Shown: positions 17,313-25,496, counted from the stretch's first letter. The stretch: 64,000 nt of DNA from an uncultured Shewanella sp. (GCF_947495455.1 NZ_CANLZC010000001.1:1-64000); one strand, 5' to 3'. The notes: a model not told the origin generated them from the sequence alone. A program made the numbers and translations.

Positions 17313-18008
17313 TTAATAGAGATCTTTCCCTACCCAAACGACTTTCCCTATTATTTTTAATTCATTGATGTCTTTTTTTTCAACCAATTGATCTTTATAT
17401 TCTTTATTGTCACTAATCAGCTCTACTGAGCCATCGAATCGTTTTTGTAATCGCTTAGCATAAAGCTCGTCACCAAACCTTAAAGCGAAAATTGAACCGT
17501 CTGTAAGTTGAACATCTTCAGTATTAACTAATAGTGAATTGCCAGATTGTATCGTTGGTTCCATTGAGTCACCATGGGCAAATACGACTGCTAATTTTTC
17601 GGGGTTAATTCCTCGGTGTTTTAGCCATCTTTTCCTAAATGCTAGATGATGATTCACGGCTTCATCTGATGGAAAGTGACCATGCCCTGTGCTTATGCGA
17701 ACATTATAACTAGGGATAAGACTAAAAATATCATCAAATTTCTCTATAGATAGTGATGAAGACTCAGTACGTATTTGATCAGAATTACCAGTAATTAGCC
17801 AATTCAAATCGACGCCTGTTTCATTGGCTATTTTACTAATAATAGATAGTTTTGGATCTTCACCTTTCAATATTCTACGTAATGTACCTTCTGATATATT
17901 GATTTTTGAGGCAAAACTCCTATTACTATCTGAGCCTATTGCTTGTTTTATTCTTTTATGAAGAGTGCTGTCTGTTAATTCAGATGTAACACTGGTCTTG
18001 TTATTCAT
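17313..18008 (-). CDS. phage repressor, XRE helix-turn-helix plus S24 peptidase domain
   Basis: A 231-residue lysogeny repressor (cI/LexA type). The HTH spans about residues 16-72 (SFASKINISEGTLRRIL is helix 2-turn-helix 3). The C-terminal S24 domain has the nucleophile Ser148 (HGDSMEPTI) and general-base Lys185 (YAKRLQ). The usual Ala-Gly/Cys-Gly cleavage position appears as Thr107-Gly108 (ISTGHG), so RecA-stimulated self-cleavage is uncertain. It is transcribed away from the early operon, as in Mu c. It would hold the early promoter at 18105-18133 off. Its HTH differs strongly from that of the prophage B repressor while the S24 part is similar. Confidence 0.92.
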   Translation of the reverse strand: MNNKTSVTSELTDSTLHKRIKQAIGSDSNRSFASKINISEGTLRRILKGEDPKLSIISKIANETGVDLNWLITGNSDQIRTESSSLSIEKFDDIFSLIPSYNVRISTGHGHFPSDEAVNHHLAFRKRWLKHRGINPEKLAVVFAHGDSMEPTIQSGNSLLVNTEDVQLTDGSIFALRFGDELYAKRLQKRFDGSVELISDNKEYKDQLVEKKDINELKIIGKVVWVGKDLY

Positions 18009-18104
18009 AGATTTTTCTACTTTTTATTTTCAATAAAATCAAGTTTTTACTTCTTTAATCATTTCCTTTTGCGCCAAAAGTTGATCTTGATCGCGTTAAA
18101 AGTG

Positions 18105-18193
18105 TTGCTATGCGTTAAAAACGATCCTATATTGTTCATATATTACGCAATGCGTAATATGTTGCTTATATGGAAAGTGTACGCAGTGCGTAA
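18105..18193 (+). promoter_or_regulatory. early promoter and operators of prophage A
   Basis: TTGCTA (18105-18110), a 17-base spacer and TATATT (18128-18133) make a good sigma-70 promoter for the ner-transposase operon. Just downstream, TATTACGCAATGCGTAATA (18141-18159) is a near-perfect 19-bp palindrome, and TACGCAGTGCGTAA (18180-18193) is a second copy. They are probable repressor and/or Ner operators. In Mu the operator also serves as the transposition enhancer bound by MuA. Confidence 0.7.
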
Positions 18194-18222
18194 CATTTAA
18201 ATTGTAACACGAGAAATCAAAT

Positions 18223-18453
18223 ATGCAGATAGAAAAAGCGAATCATATTCATGCTGCTTTACTCGCACAAGGGATGAGTTGCCGTTCCTGGGCAATTGAA
18301 AATGGTTACAAGCCGAGAACTGTACAAAAGTATATTCAGTGGTTTGCGCCTGATACTGGCCGTAGACCTAAGCGAAAACTTGCCAATTCAATAATGAGTG
18401 ATCTTTCAAAAACGATTGGAGTTCAATTGTTGGGTGGTGAAAATGACTATTAA
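18223..18453 (+). CDS. ner: Ner-like early regulator
   Basis: A 76-residue basic helix-turn-helix protein (HIHAALLAQGMSCRSWAIEN, then GYKPRTVQKYIQ as recognition helix). Position immediately after the early operator and before the transposase matches Mu ner, whose product lowers early and repressor transcription during lytic growth. The C-terminal RRPKRKLANSIMSDLSKTI is shared with the prophage B version. The ner stop overlaps the transposase start, suggesting coupled translation. Identification rests on position, size and HTH. Confidence 0.75.
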   Translation: MQIEKANHIHAALLAQGMSCRSWAIENGYKPRTVQKYIQWFAPDTGRRPKRKLANSIMSDLSKTIGVQLLGGENDY

Positions 18454-18691
18454 AGAATGGTTTACAGCGAATGAAATTGCAGCTTTACCTTATACACCTA
18501 ATTGTGGAAGGAGTGTGAGGCTTAAAGCTCAAAGTAAATCTTGGAGTAAACGAAAGTGTGAAAAGGGAAAAGGTTTTGAATATCATATAGATTCATTGCC
18601 TTTGGAAACTCAAGCTTTTATACGGGTAAAAAATACAGGAGGTGATAATTTATTAACAAATGTATCTATTAGTGATCGCGTAAAAAAATGA
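18443..18691 (+). pseudogene. MuA-type transposase, N-terminal fragment cut off by a frameshift
   Basis: The frame starts MTIKEWFTANEIAALP, equivalent to the enhancer-binding N-terminal domain of MuA (the Mu-DBD winged helix), and ends at a TGA after SDRVKK. Compared with the intact prophage B gene, codons align without gaps across this point only if one A is removed from a run of seven A (18672-18678). So a one-base insertion, or a sequencing error in a homopolymer, has split the gene. The overlap with ner is kept. The fragment alone could still bind the operator region. Confidence 0.8.
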
Positions 18692-18758
18692 CGCATCAAG
18701 TCAATTTCAAGAACGAAAAAAGAGTATTTTACAAAAAAGCACTGCTATTCAGTTTTTC

Positions 18759-20669
18759 ATGGGCCTGTCTGAAAGTGTTCAAAACAAGGCTAAAGCTAGA
18801 GAGAAAATAGTACTTGAATTTGAAAATTTTTTAATACCTTACGAAGCGGCTGGGGATAGGATGAATGGAGTAAAATTATTCATTAAAAAATATAACGATG
18901 AAATAATATTACTTATCAATGAAATACGTAATTACATTCCAAAAGTAGGAAAATCATCGCTGTATAATTGGAGAGCTGAATATAAGAAAAATGGGATTTT
19001 AGGGCTAATTGATAAACATAAGAATGTTCAAAAAAACAAAATCGACACTCAGTACCGATTAAATGAGTTTATCAATGCGCTGATCACAGCTAAGCCGCAT
19101 TTATTGAATCAACCCAAAAAAGTGCGAGAAATGGCGCAGGTGAAAGCCGCTGAGTTCAATTGGGAGTTACCCTCTATCGGCTCGTTTAAGCGCTGGTTAG
19201 CTCAATATGCGGCTAAAAATGAGGTGGCACTGGCGTATATCACTAATCCTACTCAATACACAGACAAATACAGGCCGCTATTTAGCACCATGTACCCGCA
19301 AGTGGATGGCCCGAACCAAGTTTGGGAGTTTGATTCTACCCCCACCGATGTTGAGTTAAATGTGGATGGCAAGCTTAAGCGTCACTGTATCGTCGCGGCT
19401 ATTGATGTGTATACCCGTCGTGTACAGCTGATTGTCTCGCCTGCATCACATAGCGAAGCGATTTGTTTGTTGCTGCGTAAGTGCTTGCTTGAGTGGGGCA
19501 TACCCGAAGAGGGGGCCATTATGCGTACGGACAATGGTAGCGATTACGTGTCAAAACGCACCACCACGATTTTTGAGATGTTAGAGCTTAAACAATCGCG
19601 GGCGGCGGCCTTTTCAGGCTGGGAAAAACCTTTTATTGAGCGCTTCTTTGGCACCATGAGCCGCGTATTGATGGAAAAAATGCCCGGTTATATCGGCCAT
19701 AGCGTGAATGATCGTCAGCAAATTGAAGCCATGCACACTTTTGCTATGCGAATTGGCGAAGGTAAAAAGCAAGTGCAGCAAGCGCGATTAAGCTTGGCGT
19801 TAACGCCACACCAGTTGCAAGAAGCGCTCAATGATTATCTTGAGTTTGATTATAACCACGTCCCCCACGATAAAACCCAAAAAACACCTTTTGAGCTGTA
19901 TGCAGAAAGTGGCTACAAAAAGCGCGCCATCACTAACGAGCATGTGCTTGATTATCTACTTAATTACATCGGCACCAGCACAGTGGCGCGGGGTGGAGTG
20001 CGCGCAGGTAATGTTAGATATACCGCACCAGAATTGATGGAAGTCGCCTGGCAGCGTAAAAAAGTGCGCGTCTTTGTGGATCCTAATGATATTGGCCGCG
20101 CCACCTTATACCCCATCGAGGACTTTGAGACCTATGTTGAAGCGGTAAACCACGAGCTAGTGAACAATGGCATATCCCCTGTGCTATATCGCGAACGCCG
20201 CAAGCAGGCACAGAAAGACTTAGCCGTCATGCGCAAAACCGCCAAAAAGCTGCAAGAAGAGTTTGGCATCGACAATTTATACGCCGATGAACTGGCTCAG
20301 AAAAAGGCCCTTAACGATAGCTTACGTCATATCGAGCGTCCCATCGAACATAACAATGCCAGTATCAAAGGGTTAGAGGCGGGCAGCCAGCGTAGGCAAG
20401 ACTCATTGAGCGCCAACGAGTTAGCCATGATAGAGCGCCAACGCCTTGAAATGGCTGAGCGTAAACAGCGGGCCGCCAAGCATGAAAGCCACATAGTCCG
20501 TACCGATCACGAAAAAGCCATGATGTTAACCAAAGAATCATTAAATCGAACATTAACCCAAACAGAGGAGAAGTGGCTTAAAAAATACCGTTTAAACAAT
20601 GTATTACAGAGAAGTCGTCTAGACAGGGTTTTGAAATCGGCAGACTCAGCCAGCCGCCAAGTTCGCTGA
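18759..20669 (+). CDS. muA: MuA-type transposase, frame encoding the catalytic part
   Basis: 636 residues from the first ATG after the frameshift, lacking the ~105 N-terminal residues. It retains the end-binding helical region (residues ~1-120), the DDE integrase core with Asp in WEFDSTPTD, Asp in MRTDNGSDY and Glu in KPFIERFF, a beta-barrel domain and a basic C-terminal tail (ESHIVRTDHEKAMMLTKESL) that would contact MuB/ClpX. From about residue 96 on it is nearly identical to prophage B. Without the enhancer-binding domain transposition would be impaired, so prophage A may depend on B's enzyme or on slippage. No ribosome site precedes this ATG. Confidence 0.85.
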   Translation: MGLSESVQNKAKAREKIVLEFENFLIPYEAAGDRMNGVKLFIKKYNDEIILLINEIRNYIPKVGKSSLYNWRAEYKKNGILGLIDKHKNVQKNKIDTQYRLNEFINALITAKPHLLNQPKKVREMAQVKAAEFNWELPSIGSFKRWLAQYAAKNEVALAYITNPTQYTDKYRPLFSTMYPQVDGPNQVWEFDSTPTDVELNVDGKLKRHCIVAAIDVYTRRVQLIVSPASHSEAICLLLRKCLLEWGIPEEGAIMRTDNGSDYVSKRTTTIFEMLELKQSRAAAFSGWEKPFIERFFGTMSRVLMEKMPGYIGHSVNDRQQIEAMHTFAMRIGEGKKQVQQARLSLALTPHQLQEALNDYLEFDYNHVPHDKTQKTPFELYAESGYKKRAITNEHVLDYLLNYIGTSTVARGGVRAGNVRYTAPELMEVAWQRKKVRVFVDPNDIGRATLYPIEDFETYVEAVNHELVNNGISPVLYRERRKQAQKDLAVMRKTAKKLQEEFGIDNLYADELAQKKALNDSLRHIERPIEHNNASIKGLEAGSQRRQDSLSANELAMIERQRLEMAERKQRAAKHESHIVRTDHEKAMMLTKESLNRTLTQTEEKWLKKYRLNNVLQRSRLDRVLKSADSASRQVR

Positions 20670-20726
20670 GTCCGCCTATCACATTGGGCTATAGACATAG
20701 CCTTATTCACAACATGAGGGATTATT

Positions 20727-21467
20727 ATGAAATATAAAACCGTAGAAGTAAAAAACGTTTTGCGCACTCAAGACATGTTTTCTAATTTGCTGGGGCGCAG
20801 TCAAATCACCCCTGGAGGTGGCCTTATTCATGGCCCAGCGGGTAACGGTAAAACCACCACAGTAGCCTATATCATTAACCAGTTAACCAGCGGTGGCAGT
20901 TTACCTATTTATGTGCGTTGTTGCGCCACCGACACGCCCAGCTCTTTTCTTGCTCGTGTGGCCAAAGAGCTAGGCAGTGAGCCTTTGTATCCTCTGCGTA
21001 AGTCCGTTGATTTTATTATTAATACCATGAATGAGCTACAAATTGCGCTGTTTGTCGATGAGGTGGATCACATTGTCGGCCAAGCCAAGACGATGGAAAC
21101 CATTCGGGATATTTACGACGCCACAGAGCAACCAGTCATTTTAATCGGCATGGAAGAAATTGCCCGCCGTATTAGTCATCGCAAACAGCTATTTAACCGC
21201 ATTTCAGAGTGGGTCGAGTTTCAGCCCGCCGATGCGGAAGACGTGCACATGTTTGCCACCGAGTTACTGGAAGATGGGATCAGTGTTGGGGAAGACTTGC
21301 TTGATTATATTCGCGTGCGCTCAGGGGGCGAAGTGCGGCGAATATTGATTGCACTGGAGAAAATCGAACGTTTTGCCAAGGTCAATGATCAGCCTTATGT
21401 GGATAAAGAAATTTGGGGCGATGGGCAATTGTTTCTTAACCATGGAATACACCAAGGAAAGCGTTAA
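20727..21467 (+). CDS. muB: MuB-type AAA+ ATPase, transposition target selector
   Basis: A 246-residue ATPase that in Mu polymerises on target DNA and activates MuA. Walker A GPAGNGKTT (36-44), Walker B ALFVDEVDH (107-115), sensor-like ILIGMEE, and an arginine-rich tail of the AAA module (RVRSGGEVRRIL). It is shorter than Mu B (312 aa), lacking a separate N-terminal domain, as in B3-type phages. GAGGGA precedes the start and 57 bp separate it from the transposase. The B copy has Glu-Ala-Asp where this has Glu-Val-Asp after the Walker B. Confidence 0.92.
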   Translation: MKYKTVEVKNVLRTQDMFSNLLGRSQITPGGGLIHGPAGNGKTTTVAYIINQLTSGGSLPIYVRCCATDTPSSFLARVAKELGSEPLYPLRKSVDFIINTMNELQIALFVDEVDHIVGQAKTMETIRDIYDATEQPVILIGMEEIARRISHRKQLFNRISEWVEFQPADAEDVHMFATELLEDGISVGEDLLDYIRVRSGGEVRRILIALEKIERFAKVNDQPYVDKEIWGDGQLFLNHGIHQGKR

Positions 21468-21496
21468 TTTTATAATAATAAAAGGAATTTTACTTT

Positions 21497-21973
21497 ATGG
21501 GAAACAATATAAATCTAGCTACGGCGTGTGAGGTGCCTACAGCCAAGAGTAAAGGGCTAACAGTCAAGAATAAAGGGCTAACAGCCAAGAATAAAGGGCT
21601 AACAGCTAAGCAGGGAGTCGCTAATAAGCACAAGCTACATGTGGTTAAACCTGCTCAACAAAACAGTCAATTACACACAGACAGGCAGCAAGTCTGGAAC
21701 GTGTTGCGTATTCATAACAAGGCCAATAAACGCCTCATTATGACCACAACCAGCGTGAAATCAGGCCTCATTTATCGCTATTTAACGCAACTGGTTAAAT
21801 CGGGCTATTTAAAGGCTCTTAATCCGCGCAAAGGACGGCCGCGCGGCCAGTGTATTCATTATCGCTTAATCCGTAATTCAGGCCGATTAGCGCCCCAAGT
21901 GCGTAATAACGGTGTGTACGATCAAAATCAGCAAGTCTTCTACCCCTTTAATAATAAGGAAGCCGCGAAATGA
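21497..21973 (+). CDS. early winged-helix-like protein with N-terminal KNKGLTA repeats
   Basis: 158 residues. Residues 12-36 are a tandem heptad (K-N/S-K-G-L-T-A/V, repeated three to four times, 21-bp DNA unit). Then comes a winged-helix region QQVWNVLRIHNKANKR ... VKSGLIYRYLTQLVKSGYLK with wing CIHYRLI. It is a paralogue of the left-end gene at 16726. The repeat number and surrounding linker differ from prophage B, indicating slippage. Function unknown; early-operon position after MuB suggests a DNA-binding accessory factor. The AAAAGGA ribosome site is good. Its stop overlaps the next start (AAATGAC). Confidence 0.6.
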   Translation: MGNNINLATACEVPTAKSKGLTVKNKGLTAKNKGLTAKQGVANKHKLHVVKPAQQNSQLHTDRQQVWNVLRIHNKANKRLIMTTTSVKSGLIYRYLTQLVKSGYLKALNPRKGRPRGQCIHYRLIRNSGRLAPQVRNNGVYDQNQQVFYPFNNKEAAK

Positions 21974-22500
21974 CATGGACGACAATATTAAGTCAGCAGG
22001 CTAAAGCCCGTGGCCAAGTGGCGGTGGCCAATGAGTTAGGGGTCTCTAAAACTGTGGTGAGTCAACTGATTAATGGTAAATACCCCGGTGATTTAAACCG
22101 CATGCAAGCGTTAGTTGAGGGGGCATATATGGCCAAAACCGTATCGTGCCCAATCATGGGGGATATTCCACTACACCAATGCGATAAATATCAGCGTAAT
22201 ACCCTAACCAGTCATCCAACGCGGTTGAAATTATACCGAGCGTGTCGAGGGGGCTGCCCCCATTCGTCTCAGCCTGTCAATCAGCATTTTAAACCTTTTG
22301 AGGCTAAGGCACAGCAAGCTCAAATAGCTCCAGCTTATCAGGCCGAGGCCACTATCGGCAGGCTTGAGCGACAAGTGCGCAGCGACGACGGCGGTCTCTC
22401 GCAACTTGTCAAGCTGTTAAAAGCTGAGCTGCAAAGCCTAGCTATGCGTTACAACCGCTTGCTCGCCAAAGAAGAAAAAGGAGAACACTATGGCCGTTGA
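21970..22500 (+). CDS. early phage protein with Cro/C1-type HTH and cysteine pairs
   Basis: 176 residues. The N-terminus (AKARGQVAVANELGVSKTVVSQLINGKYPG, split here as QVAVANELGVSKTVVSQL) is a classic helix-turn-helix. The middle has Cys at VSCPIMG, HQCDKY, YRACRGGCPH, which could bind a metal ion. The C-terminal third is a helical segment (SQLVKLLKAELQSLAMRYN). Such proteins are common in the early operon of B3-like transposable phages, without a known role. It overlaps both neighbours by 4-11 bp, so it belongs to the same operon. Confidence 0.65.
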   Translation: MTWTTILSQQAKARGQVAVANELGVSKTVVSQLINGKYPGDLNRMQALVEGAYMAKTVSCPIMGDIPLHQCDKYQRNTLTSHPTRLKLYRACRGGCPHSSQPVNQHFKPFEAKAQQAQIAPAYQAEATIGRLERQVRSDDGGLSQLVKLLKAELQSLAMRYNRLLAKEEKGEHYGR

Positions 22501-22708
22501 TACCGAACGGGCGCGCATTGTGGCCGCGCTAGCCCTTAGGGGCATGAAAGTGCTTAGCAGTCATAGCGACAGGGTGATCTGCATTGAGCACCCCAGCCAA
22601 GACTTTATCGATAAGGCGGTGGAAATCACCGAGCGCGACAGCCAAGGCTTACGCACGCGTTTAGCAACCCAATTTAACGGCATTACAGTTTGCTGGAGTA
22701 AATATTAA
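22490..22708 (+). CDS. small early phage protein, unknown
   Basis: 72 residues, not recognised. It is one compact alpha/beta unit (TERARIVAALALRGMKVLSS, VICIEHPSQDFIDKAVEI). AAAAGGAGA precedes the ATG, which overlaps the upstream gene by 11 bp. Nearly identical in prophage B (59507), so it is under purifying selection or recently shared. Function unknown. Confidence 0.6.
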   Translation: MAVDTERARIVAALALRGMKVLSSHSDRVICIEHPSQDFIDKAVEITERDSQGLRTRLATQFNGITVCWSKY

Positions 22709-22944
22709 TGGCAAAAATCACTTTAGAAATTATAACAATAGAGAACATTGATGGCCCAACGCTAGAGGGAAATGTGGAATATCAAATCAATGCAGAAAAT
22801 CAACGGGATTTAAGCGATGTCATGGCGATTAAATTGCTGGAGTCTCTCAATACCCTTATTCCTCAATTAAGTGATGAAGTCTTGGCCGAAACGAAAACGC
22901 CTTATTTGTCGCAGCCGCTAACAGTTTGCCCTCGATTACAGTAA
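22708..22944 (+). CDS. small early phage protein, unknown
   Basis: 78 residues beginning MAKITLEIITIENIDGP; a short beta-strand start and an acidic helix (MAIKLLESLNTLIPQLSDEV). The start overlaps the previous stop (TAATG). The last ~15 residues differ completely from the prophage B version (59725), while the first 60 are clearly related, so the 3' end is a recombination point. Function unknown. Confidence 0.55.
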   Translation: MAKITLEIITIENIDGPTLEGNVEYQINAENQRDLSDVMAIKLLESLNTLIPQLSDEVLAETKTPYLSQPLTVCPRLQ

Positions 22945-22961
22945 ATCGCATTGAATGCGTA

Positions 22962-22988
22962 TTTAACGCCTATTTAAACATGGTTTAA
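22962..22988. repeat. TTTAA array at 11-bp spacing (three units)
   Basis: TTTAA starts at 22962, 22973 and 22984, exactly 11 bp apart, in the gap before the DUF3164 gene. It belongs to the family of phased TTTAA arrays found elsewhere in this phage. Confidence 0.6.
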
Positions 22989-22997
22989 GGATAAATT

Positions 22998-23624
22998 ATG
23001 ACTAAACAAATTAATCAAGACACAATCCCAGCAGGTTTTCGCCAAAACGCCCTTGGCCATTTAGTGCCTGAAAGTCAAATCAAGCCGTTAGAGTTGATCC
23101 GTGATGATCTGGTGCACAATATCGTGCAACAAGCGCAGGCCCTGCGTGTGACTATGCAAGGCTTTAAGCAGCAGGCCCAGCAGCAACTCACCGACTTTGT
23201 AGATCTCTCTGCCAATGAGTATGGGGTCAAATACGGTGGCAGCAAGGGCAATGTGGTGTTGACTTCTTTTGATGGTCGCTACCAAGTGCGCCGTGCCATC
23301 GGTGAGCATCGCGTGTTTGATGAGCGCATTCAAACCGCCAAAGCCTTAATTGACGAGTGTATTCATTCATGGTCGGGTGGGGCGGATGATAGGCTCATGG
23401 CCATGGTGGATCATGCCTTTAGAGTGGATCAACAAGGCCGCATTAATGTCAATCAAGTGCTGAGCCTGCGCCAACTGAATATTGATGATGCAAAGTGGTT
23501 AACGGCCATGGAGGCCATTGCCGATGCCATTCAGGTAACGGGCACTTGTGAGTATTTGCGCCTTTACGAGCGTAAAAACAACGGTAAATACCAACAATTG
23601 CCCCTTGATATCAGCTCACTTTAA
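22998..23624 (+). CDS. DUF3164 family early phage protein
   Basis: 208 residues matching the DUF3164 family of Mu-like phages: GHLVPESQIKPLELIRDDLV near the start, a long helix (LRVTMQGFKQQAQQQLTDFV), the GGSKGNVVLTSFDGRYQV beta segment, and a C-terminal helical domain (VNQVLSLRQLNIDDAKWLTAM). Family function is unknown; it is an abundant early-region gene in transposable phages. AAGGATAAATT precedes the start. Nearly identical in prophage B except at the N-terminus. Confidence 0.85.
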   Translation: MTKQINQDTIPAGFRQNALGHLVPESQIKPLELIRDDLVHNIVQQAQALRVTMQGFKQQAQQQLTDFVDLSANEYGVKYGGSKGNVVLTSFDGRYQVRRAIGEHRVFDERIQTAKALIDECIHSWSGGADDRLMAMVDHAFRVDQQGRINVNQVLSLRQLNIDDAKWLTAMEAIADAIQVTGTCEYLRLYERKNNGKYQQLPLDISSL

Positions 23625-23635
23625 GGATGATGACC

Positions 23636-24136
23636 ATGACAATTTCAACTAACGCCAGTATCACTGCCGCTATCACTGCCGAGGAATGGCAACAAATCGA
23701 GAATGAGATGAGCGGCGTGTTTGGCCGCGCCGAGTTCTTATTAAATGGCACAAAAATCAACTTAGAGAAGCAGTTTATTGCGGAAAACCGCTTAGGCATT
23801 TTAGTGTTTATTAACGGTAGTATTAATCACGGCCTTTGTTACGCAGACCCCCTTGATCCCATTGCGCAACAGGTTTGGCGTAAGCGCAGTAAAGCATTGT
23901 ACAGTGCTAAGAAAAAAGCGGAATTACTTAAAGGGTTCGGCAAGCGTCGAGCCAAGGAATGGTTTCCTAATATCGATAAAAAACGCGAATGGTTGGAGCC
24001 GTATTTTTTCCAATTTGGCTCACTGAAACGTCAGTACAGCAAGCTCGATGGGCTAACGCTGGTGAGTCTAGGTTATCAAAGCCAAGGCGCTAACAAGCAG
24101 ACTGACAATAACCAAAAGCCCGCGAGCCATGGCTAA
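23636..24136 (+). CDS. early phage protein, unknown
   Basis: 166 residues from the ATG with the best-placed ribosome site (AAGGA, 8 bases upstream); in-frame ATGs at 23627 and 23630 lie too close. An N-terminal alpha/beta part (EFLLNGTKINLEKQFIAENR, GILVFINGSI) is followed by a basic helical part (WRKRSKALYSAKKKAELLKG). No family recognised by me. Close copy in prophage B. It overlaps the next (broken) gene by 8 bp. Confidence 0.6.
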   Translation: MTISTNASITAAITAEEWQQIENEMSGVFGRAEFLLNGTKINLEKQFIAENRLGILVFINGSINHGLCYADPLDPIAQQVWRKRSKALYSAKKKAELLKGFGKRRAKEWFPNIDKKREWLEPYFFQFGSLKRQYSKLDGLTLVSLGYQSQGANKQTDNNQKPASHG

Positions 24137-24347
24137 GTCCGATAAGACTAAGCTCAAGGCTCAGACTAACGCATAGGGTGTCAGTCTGACACCCTACGCC
24201 GAGGCGTTGATTGCGTATGTCAGCGCTTTTTACGGCCAAAATAGCCAGCAAGCCAAAACCAGTGCGCCAACAGCCCGCCGCGCTTGGGCCATCGATTACT
24301 TAAACCGTTATGCGGCCCCTCATTGGCAAACAAGAGATGGCAAATAA
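24129..24347 (+). pseudogene. small early phage gene inactivated by a nonsense codon
   Basis: The counterpart in prophage B (61156) is open. Here codon 16 is TAG (24174-24176) where B has GAG. Downstream the frame remains readable (LTPYAEALIAYVSAFYGQNS ... AWAIDYLNRYA) until TAA at 24345-24347, with extra duplicated bases (GCAAACAAGAGATGGCAAA twice) following. The B protein is a short basic helical protein of unknown role. An amber suppressor aside, the gene is dead in A. Confidence 0.75.
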
Positions 24348-24403
24348 GAGGTTGCAAACAAGAGATGGCAAACAAGCGACACACAAGATAAGGATAATCA
24401 ATC

Positions 24404-25051
24404 ATGTCTTACCCGTTCAGTCCCCAAACAGACCCACAAACAGATCCACAAGTCCCCGTTAGAGTCAAAGTGAAAAACCCCGCCAAGCGGCGGTTAATCA
24501 CTTTGATCAACATCGCTAAACAGCAGTTAAACATCGACGAGTATGTGTATCGCGCCATGCTTACAAGCTGTGTCGGTAAAAACTCACTTAGGGTTATGAC
24601 ATTAAGTGAGCTAGAACAAGTGCTAACCCACTTTAAACAAAAAGGCTTTACTCCTCATAAAAGCCCGAATAAACAAAGCGCTAAAGGGCGTTTAAGCCCC
24701 AAAGGCGGCAAAGCTAAGGTGGCCGAAATCGATAAAATCCGCGCCATTTGGATCACCATGTTTAAACAAAATATCGTCCGCGATGGCAGCGAAACCGCCC
24801 TCGATAGCTATGTGCGCCGCATGAGTGCTCGCTTAAACATCACTAACGATATTGCCAAGGGCGTAGACAGTGTGGCTTGGCTTAACCCTCAGCAAGCCTA
24901 TACCGTACTTGAAAGCCTTAAAAGTTGGCATAAAAGAGCCATGCAAGTTCGGCTTGAGCAGCTTGGCATAATAGAGCTAAAAGGTTATGACAAGGTGCTT
25001 ACTCGTTACCTTGAAAATGAAAATCTGATTAAGCAGTCTGGAGAGAGTTGA
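24404..25051 (+). CDS. gemA: GemA-like regulatory protein (DUF1018, Mu gp16)
   Basis: 215 residues. The N-terminal domain (KRRLITLINIAKQQLNIDEY, YRAMLTSCVGKNSLRVMTLSELEQVL) and the C-terminal helix-rich part (DKIRAIWITMFKQNIVRDGSE, LDSYVRRMSARLNI) match DUF1018. Mu GemA modulates host gene expression and DNA topology early in infection. The C-terminal ~35 residues differ from prophage B, which is shorter. AAGGATAATC precedes the start, and the stop overlaps the mor start (TGATG). Confidence 0.85.
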   Translation: MSYPFSPQTDPQTDPQVPVRVKVKNPAKRRLITLINIAKQQLNIDEYVYRAMLTSCVGKNSLRVMTLSELEQVLTHFKQKGFTPHKSPNKQSAKGRLSPKGGKAKVAEIDKIRAIWITMFKQNIVRDGSETALDSYVRRMSARLNITNDIAKGVDSVAWLNPQQAYTVLESLKSWHKRAMQVRLEQLGIIELKGYDKVLTRYLENENLIKQSGES

Positions 25052-25479
25052 TGAGTGAAGATAAGCAGTTGGACTTAGTGCCCAGCAGCGCCGAGGAGTT
25101 AGAGCAAACTCTAGCCGTATTGCAAAGCCTGACCGAGGATGAGCGTAAAGATTTTATTCATCGTTGGCCGTCAACACTGCAAAGTCTGTGTGAGCTAATG
25201 CGAGTTACATTGGAGGGCTACAAAGTGAATAACGCGTTGATGTTAAGCGAAGCGCTGGCGACTAGCTTGAGCACTTACTTAGGGGGCCGTGATGTGTATA
25301 TTCCAAACGGGGAGCGCCTTAAAGATGCCCTGCGGGATATTCAGATCTGGCGGGAATTTAAGGGCAATAATTTAGAGTTATTGTCTCGTAGCTATGGCCT
25401 CACCGAGCGCCGCGTGAGCCAGATCATCGCCGAGCAGCGAGCCGCGTTCGTCGCTCGCAAACAACGCAAGTTATTTTAA
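25051..25479 (+). CDS. mor: Mor-type activator of middle/late transcription
   Basis: 142 residues of the Mor transcription activator family. The dimerisation part lies around SLTEDERKDFIHRWPSTLQS, then LGGRDVYIPNGERLKD, and the C-terminal HTH LELLSRSYGLTERRVSQIIAEQ. In Mu, Mor drives the middle promoter and the related C protein drives late promoters; here no second family member follows, so this protein may do both jobs. The inverted repeat at 25766-25804 is a candidate site. The start overlaps the gemA stop. Confidence 0.87.
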   Translation: MSEDKQLDLVPSSAEELEQTLAVLQSLTEDERKDFIHRWPSTLQSLCELMRVTLEGYKVNNALMLSEALATSLSTYLGGRDVYIPNGERLKDALRDIQIWREFKGNNLELLSRSYGLTERRVSQIIAEQRAAFVARKQRKLF

Positions 25480-25496
25480 TAAAAGGAATGAAAAGT

